Of a DNA stretch of 23,642 nucleotides, positions 1 through 11,640 are shown one piece after another. The position numbers and the translations under genes were made by a program. The notes beneath the pieces were generated by a model. It did no database searches. It had not been told where the DNA came from and saw only the letters and a program-made list of their open reading frames with translations. The stretch is from Spirogloea muscicola (lineage: Eukaryota; Streptophyta; Zygnematophyceae; Spirogloeales; Spirogloeaceae), in assembly GCA_009602725.1 (NCBI GenBank), contig WELB01000152.1:207239-230880 (forward strand). The letters run 5' to 3'. Numbering within the stretch: the first letter of the stretch is position 1; every line of letters starts with the position of its first letter.

Positions 1-1124
<1,124 letters not shown>

Positions 1125-1178
1125 TGCTCGGCGCTGCAAGCCCACAACTAGTAGACCTCCACACTGTATACACTAGGA

Positions 1179-1183
1179 TGTAA
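1179..1183 (+). terminator. Poly(A) signal TGTAA, LysM-Kazal gene
   Basis: TGTAA, the usual chlorophyte polyadenylation signal, lies 55 bp after the LysM-Kazal stop codon. The short distance fits a compact 3' UTR. Confidence 0.6.
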
Positions 1184-2627
1184 GCCTACACCAATTACAT
1201 GCTCGCTGCAGCGCCGCTCGCTGCTAAGCCGGCTCTCTGTGCTTTACTGGTCAATACTGACCATCGCTGTCTTGCCAAACCCCACGCCCTTGCCTTGCCA
1301 CGGTTTTGAAGGCAAGGGCGCTGGTGATTGCCCCCGCAGAGGGGAGCAGACCCAAGGCTATGACAGACATATATGCAGCGCGCTTGCTGCTGAGTCAGTA
1401 GCTGTAGAGAGAGGACCACAATAAAGTCGTATATTTAAGGGTAACATTACACAGGACAATAGGCCCATTGCCCAAGATGCGCCACTATGCAGGCTTAGAC
1501 AAATTAAGTGCCCTCGCGGGCTCTTCAACAAACTTAACATCTTCAAGTCATACTTGTTCCACTGGCATCGTTGCAGTTGCTAATGTATCAGATAACGTGC
1601 ACATCGTCCAATTAGTTGCTTATCAAATTATGGCCCATGCTTGAAGAACTTCACTCGCTTCCTTACAGATATGAATGGGTTGTTATCCTCGGCCTGCAGA
1701 ATGTTATGCCCAGGATAAGGATGTGCTTTCACACAATACTTACACAATGTGATCAGCTGACTAATAGTTACTGATGGCCTTGCAAGTACAGCACATGTTA
1801 CCGTGCTTTAGTGCGATCCTCACATTGAAACCAGTCAGCTTGATTCACAAAATGATGTTGCCAGTATGACAATTGACCAGGCTTTACAAATCCCGCTTGT
1901 AAATGGAGCTTGGTGCAGGAAAACCACTATATTTTGCACCCCTTCACCTAAACGTGGTGGAAAACCATCGTGCAGAATTCAGTTATATTGGTAGCAATTG
2001 TAATGCGATGCTGTTGTCATGTCCTTCGGCCCACAGCATTCCTTTCTAGTCATTTTCAAGCTTACATTAGTACACACAGGACCCAATTGGACAAGAAAAA
2101 GTGGCGGTGTCCACAACTTGCTCAACGGCGCCCATATAGTTGAGTATGTGCAGCTGGCTTTGCCGTGTTGCACTGTGGCACGCTCCGGCAGCTGGCTAGT
2201 ACTTTGTCAGGTGTAGTACTCAAGAAGGTTCATTCAAACGGGCAATACTGCTCAACGTGATCTCGGCACCATTGCAACTATCTTCATCCTACCCAGCCAC
2301 TTCTGCTATCTCGTCAAGCAACAGTAGCAAGTGCTTGAGCTGCTCTCCTCCGACTGCAGCTAACTTACCAAGTCGTGTCTTGGATATCTCCTGGGCCAAC
2401 CAAACTTTCACACGGAGCCCGGCGCCACCAATGGCTCCCTGGCCTGCTCCTGCCCCCGCTTGGCTGCGTCACAGTGGCGGGCATTGTCATGCTTGGACTC
2501 CAACCCGCTGCTTGCAAGCACGACAAGTCAAAAGCGAGCCTGTCTGCAGCAGAGGTGCCGCTGGCTTAGGTGGAAAAGCAAAGCTGTACTGCTAGTACTG
2601 CATTGAAATGGAGGGGATACTGCCATG
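1184..2627. other. Intergenic / 3' UTR region without recognisable gene
   Basis: This 1.4-kb, less GC-rich stretch separates the 3' end of the LysM gene from the 3' end of the HdeD-like gene; the two genes converge. The open frames are short, lack recognisable domains and show no consistent exon pattern. A minus-strand TGTAA (TTACA on + at 2062-2066) is the nearest plausible poly(A) signal for the HdeD-like gene, about 560 bp past its stop. Much of the right half may therefore be its 3' UTR. Confidence 0.5.
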
Positions 2628-3867
2628 TCAGCATGAAGGAGGGTCGGATTCACCAAGGTAGGCCATGAGGGAGATGAGGAGCAGCGAGATGCCGGATACG
2701 GTGAGGTTGGCACCGAAAAGCAAGCCGAGGACCCACAAAGAGCTGGACGGGAAGAGTCCTAGGATGGTGAACGCGAGCACAATCGAGAGCAGGCCGCTGA
2801 CCAGCACTGCAGGCCAGGTTGCCACATTGCTCATGCTGCATGCCAGCACGAGCTTGAAGATGCCCTGCAAGCCACAAAGGTCAAGCCAAACCCAAAGCTG
2901 TCACTATGCCGGCACTACCACCAGAATGATGGTACAGCACACTAGCATACTTGTTGGCCAATCTTCCCTGTTTACCATTTTACCATGAGTGGTCATATGG
3001 CCTTTGCGTAGAGAAGAAGGCCTTGATCAGTGTGTTGAACCCAGTTAGGCTGCATGCCGATCAACGTGTCTCATACGTGCGGCTGGCCATGCATCGAGAG
3101 CAACGATGCAGCACGAGGGTTCTGTCAGCAGGGCGCGTACGTAAGCGAGGAACCAGCCAGCGACCACGAACGTGAGGGAGACGATGCCCTGGATGGGGGA
3201 GATGAGGAGCCAGAGGCCGACGCTGAGGTGGAGGAGGCCGAGGAGGAGGAAAGCGACGGTGCCGGGCGCGCCGCAGATGAGGAACGTGTGCAGCAGCGTG
3301 GCAATGCCGCCGATGACCAGCAGCCAGGCTGAAGCGCACGACACCAAGCACGGAATTTTGGGTCGCCATGGTGCTCGGCCGGCAGAGGAGGACACCGTCG
3401 CCCAAGCGGGATGCAGGGGAAGCGGGGAAGCTCACCGATGAACTGCTCGATGGCGACGGTGAAGACGGCCGGGAAGACCATGGCCACGATGCCCACGATG
3501 ACGAAGGCGGTGCCGTACAGGAGGTTGTACAGTGCCAGCCGGTCGAGATGCGCCTGTGAGGCACCACACGGCGTCAGGACGTCGTCAGCTCGTCCTCCCA
3601 CCGCGACGGCGCTGGACGCAGCTCCGGCGTTCCGCGACGCCGCAGCGTCGGCCTGGATCACAGCCTATCACCGGGACGACGACGGCGCTGCCAGAGGCGG
3701 CGGCGGCGACGGCGGCGGCGGCGGCGGCGGAGGACCTCGTCGACGTCGCCGGTGAGCGGGCGCACGGGGATGGTGAGGAAGTAGACGCGGTCGGCGCCGG
3801 CGCCGCCTGGCGCTGCGGCGGCGGGGTAGTACGCCCCCGCCGCCGGCTCCGCTGCCGCGGACGCCAT
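2628..3867 (-). CDS. HdeD/DUF308-family multi-pass membrane protein
   Basis: This is a four-exon gene. The supported exons are 3652 (or 3553)-3436, 3328-3141 and 2864-2628. The first exon starts at ATG 3867 (MASAAAEP) and ends at 3766 (donor GTGCGC) or 3736 (donor GTCCTC). All combinations keep frame and give about 214-257 residues. The core has six hydrophobic helices: LALYNLLYGTAFVIVGIVAM, the WLLVIGGIATLLHTF segment, VAFLLLGLLHLSVGLWLL, IVSLTFVVAGWFLAY, VLVSGLLSIVLAFTILGLF and WVLGLLFGANLTVSGISLLL. That is the DUF308/HdeD architecture. HdeD is linked to acid resistance in enterobacteria; the algal role is unknown. An Ala/Pro-rich N-terminus could be an organelle transit peptide. It is divergent to the WW-domain gene. 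The exon 2/3 junction (phase 1, GTGAGC donor) and the exon 3/4 junction (phase 0, GTACGC donor) are well supported; the first exon is not. Confidence 0.78.
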
Positions 3868-4187
3868 CGCGGCCGAACCCGGGGCCCTCGCCGAGCGCCT
3901 CCGCCCGGAACTCGCGGCGGCTCTCGCGGCGGCTTCTGCGGCGGCGGCGGCGGCGGCGGCGGCGGGTGCGGGAGGCGCTTCTGAAGCAGCTCCGGTGAGG
4001 CCGCGGGGGGGAGGGACGGCCGGATTTCCGTCGTCTAATCGAGGAGCGGCGTTGCGGCCCGACGGGCCGGTCACAGCTACCATTCTGGCCCCCCGTCGTG
4101 ATCGAGCCACAAACCGAGCCCCCCCGCAACCCCGGCCTCGCGCCACCCCCCCGCCAGAGTGGCTCCACATGCACGGGGCCGCGCCGC

Positions 4188-4209
4188 CACGTGGCGCTGC
4201 CGCCACGTG
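4188..4209. promoter_or_regulatory. Paired G-box (CACGTG) in divergent promoter
   Basis: Two copies of CGCCACGTGGCG sit 16 bp apart (CACGTG cores at 4188-4193 and 4204-4209). They lie between the divergent HdeD-like gene and the WW-domain gene. CACGTG is the core bound by plant bZIP and bHLH factors. Both copies are palindromic and about one and a half helical turns apart, so they could serve either gene. Function is inferred from motif and position only. Confidence 0.5.
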
Positions 4210-4236
4210 GCGGCCGCGCAGCGCCCCGCGGCCTCC

Positions 4237-5219
4237 ATGGCCGCNTGGCGGCGGCCGGGCGGCGGTGGCGGCCCGGCGCCGGCGGCCCATCTGCCGCGCC
4301 GAATGGCGGGAGGTCCAGGACCCGGCCTCCAGGAAGGTCCGCCGAATGGCCGCAGCCGTCTAGAGCCATCCACGAAGCACCTTATGCCGTCTCCGCGGCT
4401 CGCCGTCGCCCGGCCCGGCTTCCAGCGCTGCTCTCAATCCCTGTCGCTCTTCCCATCTCGCACCAGCCGTACTACTGGAACACCGCCACCGGCGAGACGA
4501 GCTGGCGCCCGCCGCCGCCGCCGGCTGGCCCGGCCGCCGCCGCCGCCTCCGGGCCAGAGGTGCGCGGCCAGGCGGGTTCCCTTCGTCGCATTTTGTGGCG
4601 CGCAAGCCGCCAACCATTGTAGGGACTTACTGGAGACTGCCCACCTCAGTTGTACAGCAGCTGACGAAGCGCAAGCCGTGCATGCGGCAGCCTGGAAACA
4701 ACGAGATGTTTGATGCGCTGCTGCGGGCGGAGAAGGCCCGTTTTGGCGACATCGCCGACAAGTACAGGTGCTACCTCGGCTGCCGAACCCACAAAACCCT
4801 GCCACCCACCGATGCACAGGCTGCGCTGCCCACAATCTCTGCTTCTGCTCGGCGCTCCTCTCACTTCCTCGCATGGTGCTCGCGGTGCAGGCCGTACTGC
4901 TTTGAGGATCGCTTCTTCGCATACCTGGCGAGCAGGATCGAGAGTGAGAAAGTGCCGGAATTCAGGTAGCTACCTCAGCCTCATTACACTTGGGATGCTG
5001 GCCCGAAGACATACAGACCTTGCTTTGACAGGCGCCTCTATGCTTAGTTGTTTTCCTTGCCCCGGCTACCATCTTCTTTCTTACGGTGACATCTGTTTGT
5101 TCTGATGTTGACTGGCACTGCTACTACTACCTTTGACTACTTTGCACCGCAGGCAGGAGGTGGAACGTCTGCGGGCGCGCTTGGCAAACCCCCTCCTTAA
5201 GAATCCACCCCCATACTGA
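4237..5219 (+). CDS. Small WW-domain protein
   Basis: The exons are ~4237-4336, 4467-4559, 4658 (or 4661)-4767, 4891-4965 and 5153-5219. The introns are 98-187 bp and all have matching phases. The WW domain is split by intron 1: EWREVQDPASRK joins PYYWNTATGETSWRPP, with two signature tryptophans 22 residues apart, the central aromatic block and the final Pro. A Pro/Ala linker follows, then a charged helical C-terminus (NNEMFDALLRAEKARFGDIA, FEDRFFAYLASRIESEK, QEVERLRARL) that I do not recognise. WW domains bind proline-rich ligands. The start is uncertain: ATG 4237 has the GCCATGG-like context of neighbouring genes, but an N at 4245 puts it out of frame, and it becomes in frame if that base is absent. 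An alternative in-frame ATG at 4169 overlaps the G-boxes. The estimated product is 147-170 residues. Confidence 0.75.
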
Positions 5220-5405
5220 GTACCAGGACATTTTGACCTATCACAGCTACACCTGTGCAGCTTGCTTGTAGCTCTTCACTGAGAAGACGTTGGTATGCTA
5301 CCCGGAGGCCTACAACAGTTGGCTGGCTTGCCCCTCTATACTGTTGCTCTCTGATCCAATGCAGTTCATGGGTTGGTTGTTGATAATGATCGACCAGTAA
5401 ACTTG

Positions 5406-5410
5406 TTACA
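5406..5410 (-). terminator. Poly(A) signal TGTAA, PAA2-type ATPase gene
   Basis: TTACA on the + strand reads TGTAA on the minus strand, 226 bp beyond the ATPase stop (5636). It is the first such pentamer downstream of the gene. Its use would make the 3' ends of the two convergent genes overlap by about 130 bp. Confidence 0.45.
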
Positions 5411-5514
5411 GATAAGGCATTGCACCTCCTGCTTGCTTCAGCCTTAGGTTCTGCTGACTATGAGGAAATGGAGGAGTAATCAAATGTCGTCCTTGGCAAA
5501 GGGGGACTGTGATG

Positions 5515-5519
5515 TGTAA
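5515..5519 (+). terminator. Poly(A) signal TGTAA, WW-domain gene
   Basis: TGTAA lies about 296 bp after the WW gene stop at 5219. No earlier TGTAA was seen, so the transcript should end near 5530. That is past the minus-strand signal of the convergent ATPase gene. Confidence 0.5.
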
Positions 5520-5635
5520 ATCAGTAAGTGAGTGAAGCTGCCCAGTCGAACACAAAATAAGGTGCGAGGAAGCCAAATTGTCGAAGCTGGTAAGAGCAAC
5601 TTTAGTTGCTCAACAAACCAAAGCGCCATGCTGTG

Positions 5636-8600
5636 TTAGCTAACACATGAGGCAGTTTTTCTACGAGGGCCCTCCATCTGGCTGGACATGCCAGCTGATG
5701 ATAAAGGTGGAGCACCTGAGTGCAATCGTAAGAGTAAAGAGTTTGAAACAACTGCAATGGAGCTGAAGGCCATCATACTTCCTGCACAACTCATGCAGAT
5801 CTTACGGTTTCAGTACAAGAAGTGCAAAATCTGGTACTCAGCGAAGCATGAGGCCAAAGTCATGCACCCATTAAGGAGAATTGCAGAGAGGTCCTCTGGC
5901 TGGGTTGCAAAATTGCAGCACCATCCACAGAGTTAGCGAAAGCGAGGCTACATTTTGATCATCGAATTTGCGGTAAGAACACTCCGCAAGTTCTCGCTAG
6001 TTAGATTGCTGTGATCGCCAGTCCTTGCAACCAGATTGGACAGAGACTCGGGCTAGACCAGAGTGGCAAATGCAAGCAATGCCGGCTTTTCCAGTGCACT
6101 GACCTGCCTCAGCCGGGCTCAGAGCAGTGTTGAATGCAGGCAAGAGGGCCCCAGCTGCCAGGGGAACCGCTACGGTGTTGTAGGCAACTGCCCAGACCAG
6201 ATTTTGCAGGATCTTTTGGAATGTTTGTTGGGCCAATTCCATCGCCTCCACCAACTGCAAGCCAACCATTGCTCCCCATTACGCCAAAAAGCAGTGAGGT
6301 CTCCATGTTGCACACGGCCATCTAAACTTGGACATAAGCAAAGCATTGAAGTAACTATGATGAGTGGCTGGGACCCTGCAGTGACAGTCTGTTGCAAACA
6401 GTATGCACACAGCCTAGAGCAATGAGAAGGCTACCTGGTACAGGCGATTGCCCAGGAGGATGACAGTGGCTGCATCAGCTGCAGCATCTGATGCACCTCC
6501 CTGCCGAATGGCTACTCCTACATCCGCTACAGCAAGTGCAGGGGCATCATTGACACCATCGCCGACCTGCGATATTCCATGGACAGGGCTCCTTCAATGA
6601 AATGCTGTTATACCTCCGCAGCAATTCTGTGGCGTCAACTGCTCCACGCACTAGCTAAGGTGTTGACTTAGATGATAGAAAGCCTATACAATTGGCCCAC
6701 CTGTGCCAGCTCCTACTGACATATAGTGGATCGGATGAAGACTCACCATGGCAATACAAGCTCCAGCTTCCTGGAGTCTTTGAACTTCCTCTGCTTTCCT
6801 CTGGGGGTTCACATTCACTAGCACATCTTCTGCTGCTATTCCAACCTCTGAAGCGACCGCTTGTACAGCATTCAGGTTGTCCCCCGACATGATAAGCACA
6901 CGCTTGCCCATGGCGTGCAGCCTGGATAGCATGGGCATACACAGCTAGCTGTCATTTTCTTGTATATCTCCATACGTAGAAGGAGGAGGACCTGAGCAAG
7001 CCATTCAGTCGAGAGAGAGATCTTCTCCCTGTGAGTATGATGGATATGCAAGCTATCAATTCTCTCACCTGTCCACTGTCCGTCTGGCATCGCTTCGTAT
7101 ACAATCGACGAGGCTGATGGCTCCCACCACCCCCCGGGATTCGACTCCCACAAAAACAATGGTACATGAAGTGCCCTCAGGCTGAGTCCCCTGAGTAAGC
7201 AGTCTGTTGACGAGGGCGAACTCCAAATCTGCCGCTGCTTTGCTGGAGACTGATGCCTGGCCCTGGAGTTGGCCTGCGGCTCTTCGGTTCACATAATCGA
7301 AGCAACCCACGTAGACAGTCCCAACATCTGGCACCGATGCTGCGGCACCCTGCCCGGGCTCTGTGATTGCTCCTTGAATGGGTAACGGGGCGAGCCCGCG
7401 CTCTGCAGCCCCATTGACAATGGCAGTTGCAAGCGGATGCCTGGTTCCCGCTTCCACAGCTGCTGCTAATTGCAGGATGGGAAACTCTGCTAAAGGCGCA
7501 GAATTTGAACCGGAGCCAGCGAGCTCTCCAATAGAAACGATGTTTGCGATACTTGGGTGCCCTTCCGTTATGGTTCCCGTCTGAGTGCGCAATGCCAAGT
7601 ATTGGTCAGCAGCAGGGTTGGCATTTTCCCATCCATCGGAGTAACAAGCTTGAAGTTGCAGTCAGGCTTCACACAGTGGAGCACCTACACATGTGTGTGC
7701 TTCCTCGGAGTTTCTTGTGTGCTTTCTTTCATCAGAATCACAATGAGTTACTTGCCTTGTCAAGCACGACAGTATCTACACTGGCGAGTTTCTCCAGGGC
7801 ATCGCCGCCCCTAAGAAGGAGCCCCCTGCCGGCCCCCAGGGAGGTGCCAACCAAGACGGCGGTGGGAGTGGCCAGCCCCAGAGCGCAAGGGCAAGCCACG
7901 ACCTGGACAACACCGTGATGCAGCAGACTTGACTTTCAGTATTTCATCTCTGCTATGAAAACCTTGATAATGAAAGCTCCAAGATGGCTGCTGAACTGGT
8001 GCCGCAACTGCATACCAGGACATCTATGGCCAGCTTGAGACTTAGAAGCAGTGCGCTTCCGCTCTCCCCAGCAGCATCATTGAGCAGCACATCAGGGAAC
8101 AGGCGTGTGCCCAGGTAGTACCTGCAATCTTACACCACGATGGTCATGGAGCTCTGTCTAATATGAACTTGATGTAAGTCTCTGTACCTTACGCATCAGG
8201 AGCACCATCGGATGGCCTAGACTCTCAAATCAGATAAGTAAGTGGCAGCAGATTGATAGTCCAGAGTGGCTACCAGAATGTGAACGTGCTGGCAGAGAGG
8301 CCAAGGATTGCGTAAGCAAAGGGACCGGCGATCTTGTCGGCAAGCCGCTGAACCGGAGCCTCTCGCCCCTGCGACTCTTCCACCTGTTTGCCGTCATGCT
8401 GTGTCAGTCGGCTCCTTGAAAGTCAAGCTTGAAGTAGTGATTAAACCCAAACAATGACCAAGTATCTATGACATTGATCTGCCACAATCATGTACCCCCT
8501 CAATAGCAGAGTTTTGCTCAGAGACCAACAAGGATTTGCAGGCTTGAAGTGATCGATCCTCACCATCCGAGCAATGCCTGACACTGCGCACTTCGCACCA

Positions 8601-10631
8601 GTGGCAGTGGCCTTCACCCGGATGGCGCCCTCCCAATTCACGGTTCCTGAGAGAACCTTCATCCCTTTCTCCTTGGGTACCGGCATGGCTTCGCCCGTGA
8701 ACATGCTCTCATCGACGGCGCTTCGCCCAAGCACAACGACTCCGTCCACAGGTATGGTGTCGCCAGGGAGAACCAGGACGCAGTCCCCTTGGCGCACTTG
8801 CTCAATGGGCATGACGAGAGCGGAAGATGGAGAGAGAAGCTCCGAGCTGTCTTCGGGCCTCTTCCCAGCGCCGTCTTCCATGGACTCCGCATCATCAACC
8901 AGCATGCGGCATGTGGCAGGCAGAAGCGACTGCCACAGGGACAAAGTTAGCATCACCTCAGCATTCAAAGAACAACTTGAGCACGTTTGTCAAGGCATCT
9001 AGACTCCAGCTTAGATGACAGGCCAGCCTTCAGCTGCTTCAGTTGATAGTTTGGCATGTGCAATCACTCACAAGAAGGGCTTGGAGGTCGCTGGCTGCCT
9101 CAGCTCGAGCCTGAGCTTCGAGGGACCGCCCCAGGAGCACGACGGCCAGCAGCATGGTCGGCTCCTCAAAGAAGGAGGCGCCCCATTCAAGGGAAGGAAT
9201 GAGAAGTGACACAAATGACGTGGCGAAAGCAGCGCACGCGCCAAGGCCGACGAGAGTATTCATTCCCGGGGCATTCTTTGCCAAGGCATTGAAGCCGTCA
9301 ATAACCAGGCCTGCACATCTGCTCTCTGCATGTCAAATAAGGTTGACTGCAGCCTCTGCAGCAGCCGTAACTCTTCACCTCTGGACGGCAATATGCAGGT
9401 CCTGAGGAAGCTCAACTTCTTGTCACAGCACACGGTGCTCTGAAAGCCCTTCCTTTGGATGGTCGCTTGGAAGCTCGCTCGGAAAAATACATGCAGTAGT
9501 AACCTACCTATCTGCCAAACTGCTGACTGCCAAACTGCTGTAATGGCACACAAAGAATGAGTACTGCAAGAGTGCGAACCTCTGGCAGGGCCGAGCAAAG
9601 CTGCCAAAGATATTGTGCACTTGACCCAGGGCTCGTCCAGGGCCACAAACAATGGCCCATGGGCAATCTGGTGCCAGCCCAGGGCGTGGAAGTTGTGGCC
9701 CAGGTGAGACCCGCAGCAGACTGCGGCCAGCACGACGGCGCCAGCCACCTGTATGCGGCTGCGCGCCAATGTAGCCATCTTTCTCTTTGCCACCTTCTGC
9801 CTGTGCGTGGCCGCTGCGAGAAGCATGAGCATCCGAGAATGTAAGAACGTGGACTTCAAGCCAGCCCCTTAAGCATTGAACACTCAAATCGAGAGCTACT
9901 TCTTAGGCACAGCGAGCTTGTACTCTGCCTGAGCACGTCTACGACAGGTCGGTGCAAGACACACGGGGTAAGGAAATCCAACAAAAGAAGAGTGGAACGT
10001 CGTTAATTGACAAGCTGTCAGCCGATTCGAAGTGCATTGATTCCTCCAGCTGCATACCCGAGAGTTCGCCTACAGCCAGCCCCATCCTGACACGAGAAGA
10101 AAAGCCCCGCTCCGTCAGGAGCGCCGCAAGCTCTTCACTTCCATCGTTTGCCACCGGTGCGGCGGTTCTCACTTTGACGGCGGCCGTCTCTGTCAGGAGG
10201 TTTACGCTAGCAGATGTCACGAGGGGGTGGCTGCTGAGGATGCTCCTCACTGCTCCGGCGCAGCCACCGCACATCATCCCTTGCACGTCCAGCAGCACGA
10301 CGGCCTCCTCTGACGGCACTGGTGCTGCCACCCCTGCAGCCTCGGCCGCTAGATGGCTTCCCAATGCAGCAGCTTCTTTTCTGCAAGTGACTGGATGTAT
10401 CCCTGTGGAAGCGTGGACCCTGACCTGCCGCCGCTCTGCACCATTGGAGCCTCTGCCGCGTGACCACTGAGCCCTGAGCAGTGCATCCTGGACCCCTCGT
10501 CTCACTAATGGCAGCTGAATTGGCAGGTAATTCCGGCGGTGGCCGATAGAGAGCGGCGGGGTCGGCAGCCGGAGCGCAGTCGACGGCAAGCGCGTGTGCG
10601 GCAGGACAGCTGCTGCCGCCCCAGCTGCCAT
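5636..10631 (-). CDS. PAA2: P1B-type Cu+-transporting ATPase, thylakoid PAA2/HMA8 type
   Basis: The twelve exons are 10631-10058, 9813-9580, 9310-9072, 8929-8564, 8383-8274, 8121-8016, 7902-7756, 7580-7069, 6921-6747, 6566-6435, 6254-6104 and 5781-5636. They sum to 2892 nt, or 963 residues. Motifs in order: an N-terminal plastid-like transit region (VRVHA near residue 74); one heavy-metal domain GMMCGGC (118-124); TGE (427-429); ion-binding CPC (547-549, [13 protein letters not shown]); phosphorylation DKTGT (591-595); HP (640-641); GDGVNDAP (823-830); and the last two helices with AYN and [13 protein letters not shown]. The CPC, YN and MxxSS residues define the Cu+ (P1B-1) class. The segments [22 protein letters not shown] and [20 protein letters not shown] fit plant PAA2/HMA8, which loads copper into the thylakoid lumen for plastocyanin. 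PAA1/HMA6 (envelope) is the alternative. Intron 7 is GC-AG. The start is ATG in GCCATGG. Confidence 0.95.
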
Positions 10632-11040
10632 GGCCGCGGCGGCAGAGGGCCAGAGCCGCCGCCGCCGCAAGGAACGCTCAAGTCGCCGCTCGGCTGACGG
10701 GGCCCGCCGAGCCTATACAAGGCCAGCGCCCAGCGGCCCGGGGCCGAGACCGAACTCCGCGCGGCGTTTCTTGCCGCAATCTGCGGCGGTGGCGGCTGCG
10801 GAAGCGGCGGCGGCGGCGGCGGCTGTGGCCGCGGCGGCGGCGGCGGCGAGGTGGCTTTTGCGGCGGATAGCCTGGCCCGCTCACGAGCCGCTTGTCGGAT
10901 GCCACGTGGCGACGACTGAGCGGGGGGGTGCTCGGAATGAGGGTCCCATTGCAGCCGTCGATCAGCCCAATCGTCGGGCGGTGGGGATCCGGGGGCCGCC
11001 TTGCCCGCTGCGCCAGCCGGGCGGTTGAAAGGGGAATTCC
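10632..11040. other. GC-rich upstream region of the Cu-ATPase gene
   Basis: This is non-coding sequence between the ATPase start and the repeat region. It holds GCC-type trinucleotide runs near 10800-10860, the G-box at 10903 and a weak TATA-like TGTATAGG on the minus strand near 10712-10720. Long open frames on both strands here are a by-product of GC-rich composition and show no recognisable domain. No QCR7 5' exon was found here. Confidence 0.5.
10903..10908. promoter_or_regulatory. G-box in PAA2 upstream region
   Basis: A perfect palindromic GCCACGTGGC (10901-10910) lies about 270 bp upstream of the Cu-ATPase start codon, in an otherwise GC-rich promoter. It has the same core and flanks as the pair at 4188-4209. 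A role in regulating the ATPase is inferred. Confidence 0.45.
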
Positions 11041-11053
11041 ATGGAAATCTTGA

Positions 11054-11086
11054 CGTCAGTACCCCTCCTGCGGAGGGGTACTGACG
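11054..11086. repeat. Perfect 15-bp inverted repeat (hairpin)
   Basis: The arm CGTCAGTACCCCTCC is followed by a 3-nt spacer (TGC) and its exact reverse complement. The result is a 33-nt perfect hairpin with no mismatches. It sits 13 bp after an ATG-containing GAATTCCATGG and at the left edge of the repeat-rich block. It could be an element terminus, a small-RNA fold-back or a recombination relic. No function can be assigned. Confidence 0.85.
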
Positions 11087-11344
11087 GCCTGCGGAGCCTG
11101 AATTTGCCTCCAAAGCCACTTTCTCCAGAAACGGAAGATGCTCATCACAAAGGGCGTCAATGGATTTTCTACTGGCGGCACAGCGAGCTGACTTCGACGG
11201 CCACTTGCTCGCCAGCGCAGGTGTATCGGAGAGAAGGCGCGTGGAGCGCATGAAATGAAAGGGAGGCCAATTCAAGCCAACACATTGTTCAGACGCAAGT
11301 TCGTATAGACTAGCAGCCGGAACTGATGCACGGGAAGAAAGGAA

Positions 11345-11640
11345 GCGCGGCCAGATTGACTGGTGGCTCGGAAAGGCCAGCCCAGAAGAATGGACAAGGT
11401 CTGAATGAGCCGGAGTACGAAGAAGAACGTGCTCGCCCATTGAGAATAGGGGCTGGACAAACAAGCCAGCCCAAAAAAGAATAAACAGAGTAAGAGAAGA
11501 GAGAAAGCGCGGCCAGATTGACCGCGGCCAGAGAAGGGGGCCAGGGGAAGCAGAAAGTGCTCGCCTATTGAGAATAGGGGCTGGAATAACCAGCCCGAAA
11601 AAGAATGAACAGAGTACGAGAAGGGGGCCAGGGGAAGCGC
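11345..11640 (+). repeat. Tandem hairpin-containing repeat modules
   Basis: The modules repeat in diverged tandem. The 17-mer AGCGCGGCCAGATTGAC starts near 11347 and again near 11506. The block GTGCTCGCC[CT]ATTGAGAATAG leads into hairpins at 11450-11472 and 11578-11596, where GGGCTGG pairs with CCAGCCC across 9-nt and 5-nt loops. Each hairpin is followed by an A-rich (A/G)AAAAAGAAT and then ACA. The phrase AGAAGGGGGCCAGGGGAAGC appears at about 11532 and 11620. The block leads directly into copy A. Confidence 0.75.

Noticed and set aside
2257-2595. 112-codon + strand open frame
   Set aside because: No domain, no splice context, and it lies in the presumed 3' UTR of the HdeD-like gene on the other strand.
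5982-6103. Apparent premature C-terminus of the Cu-ATPase (ending DWRSQQSN)
   Set aside because: This is intron read-through. The true last exon at 5781-5636 supplies the expected final helix [13 protein letters not shown] in matching phase.
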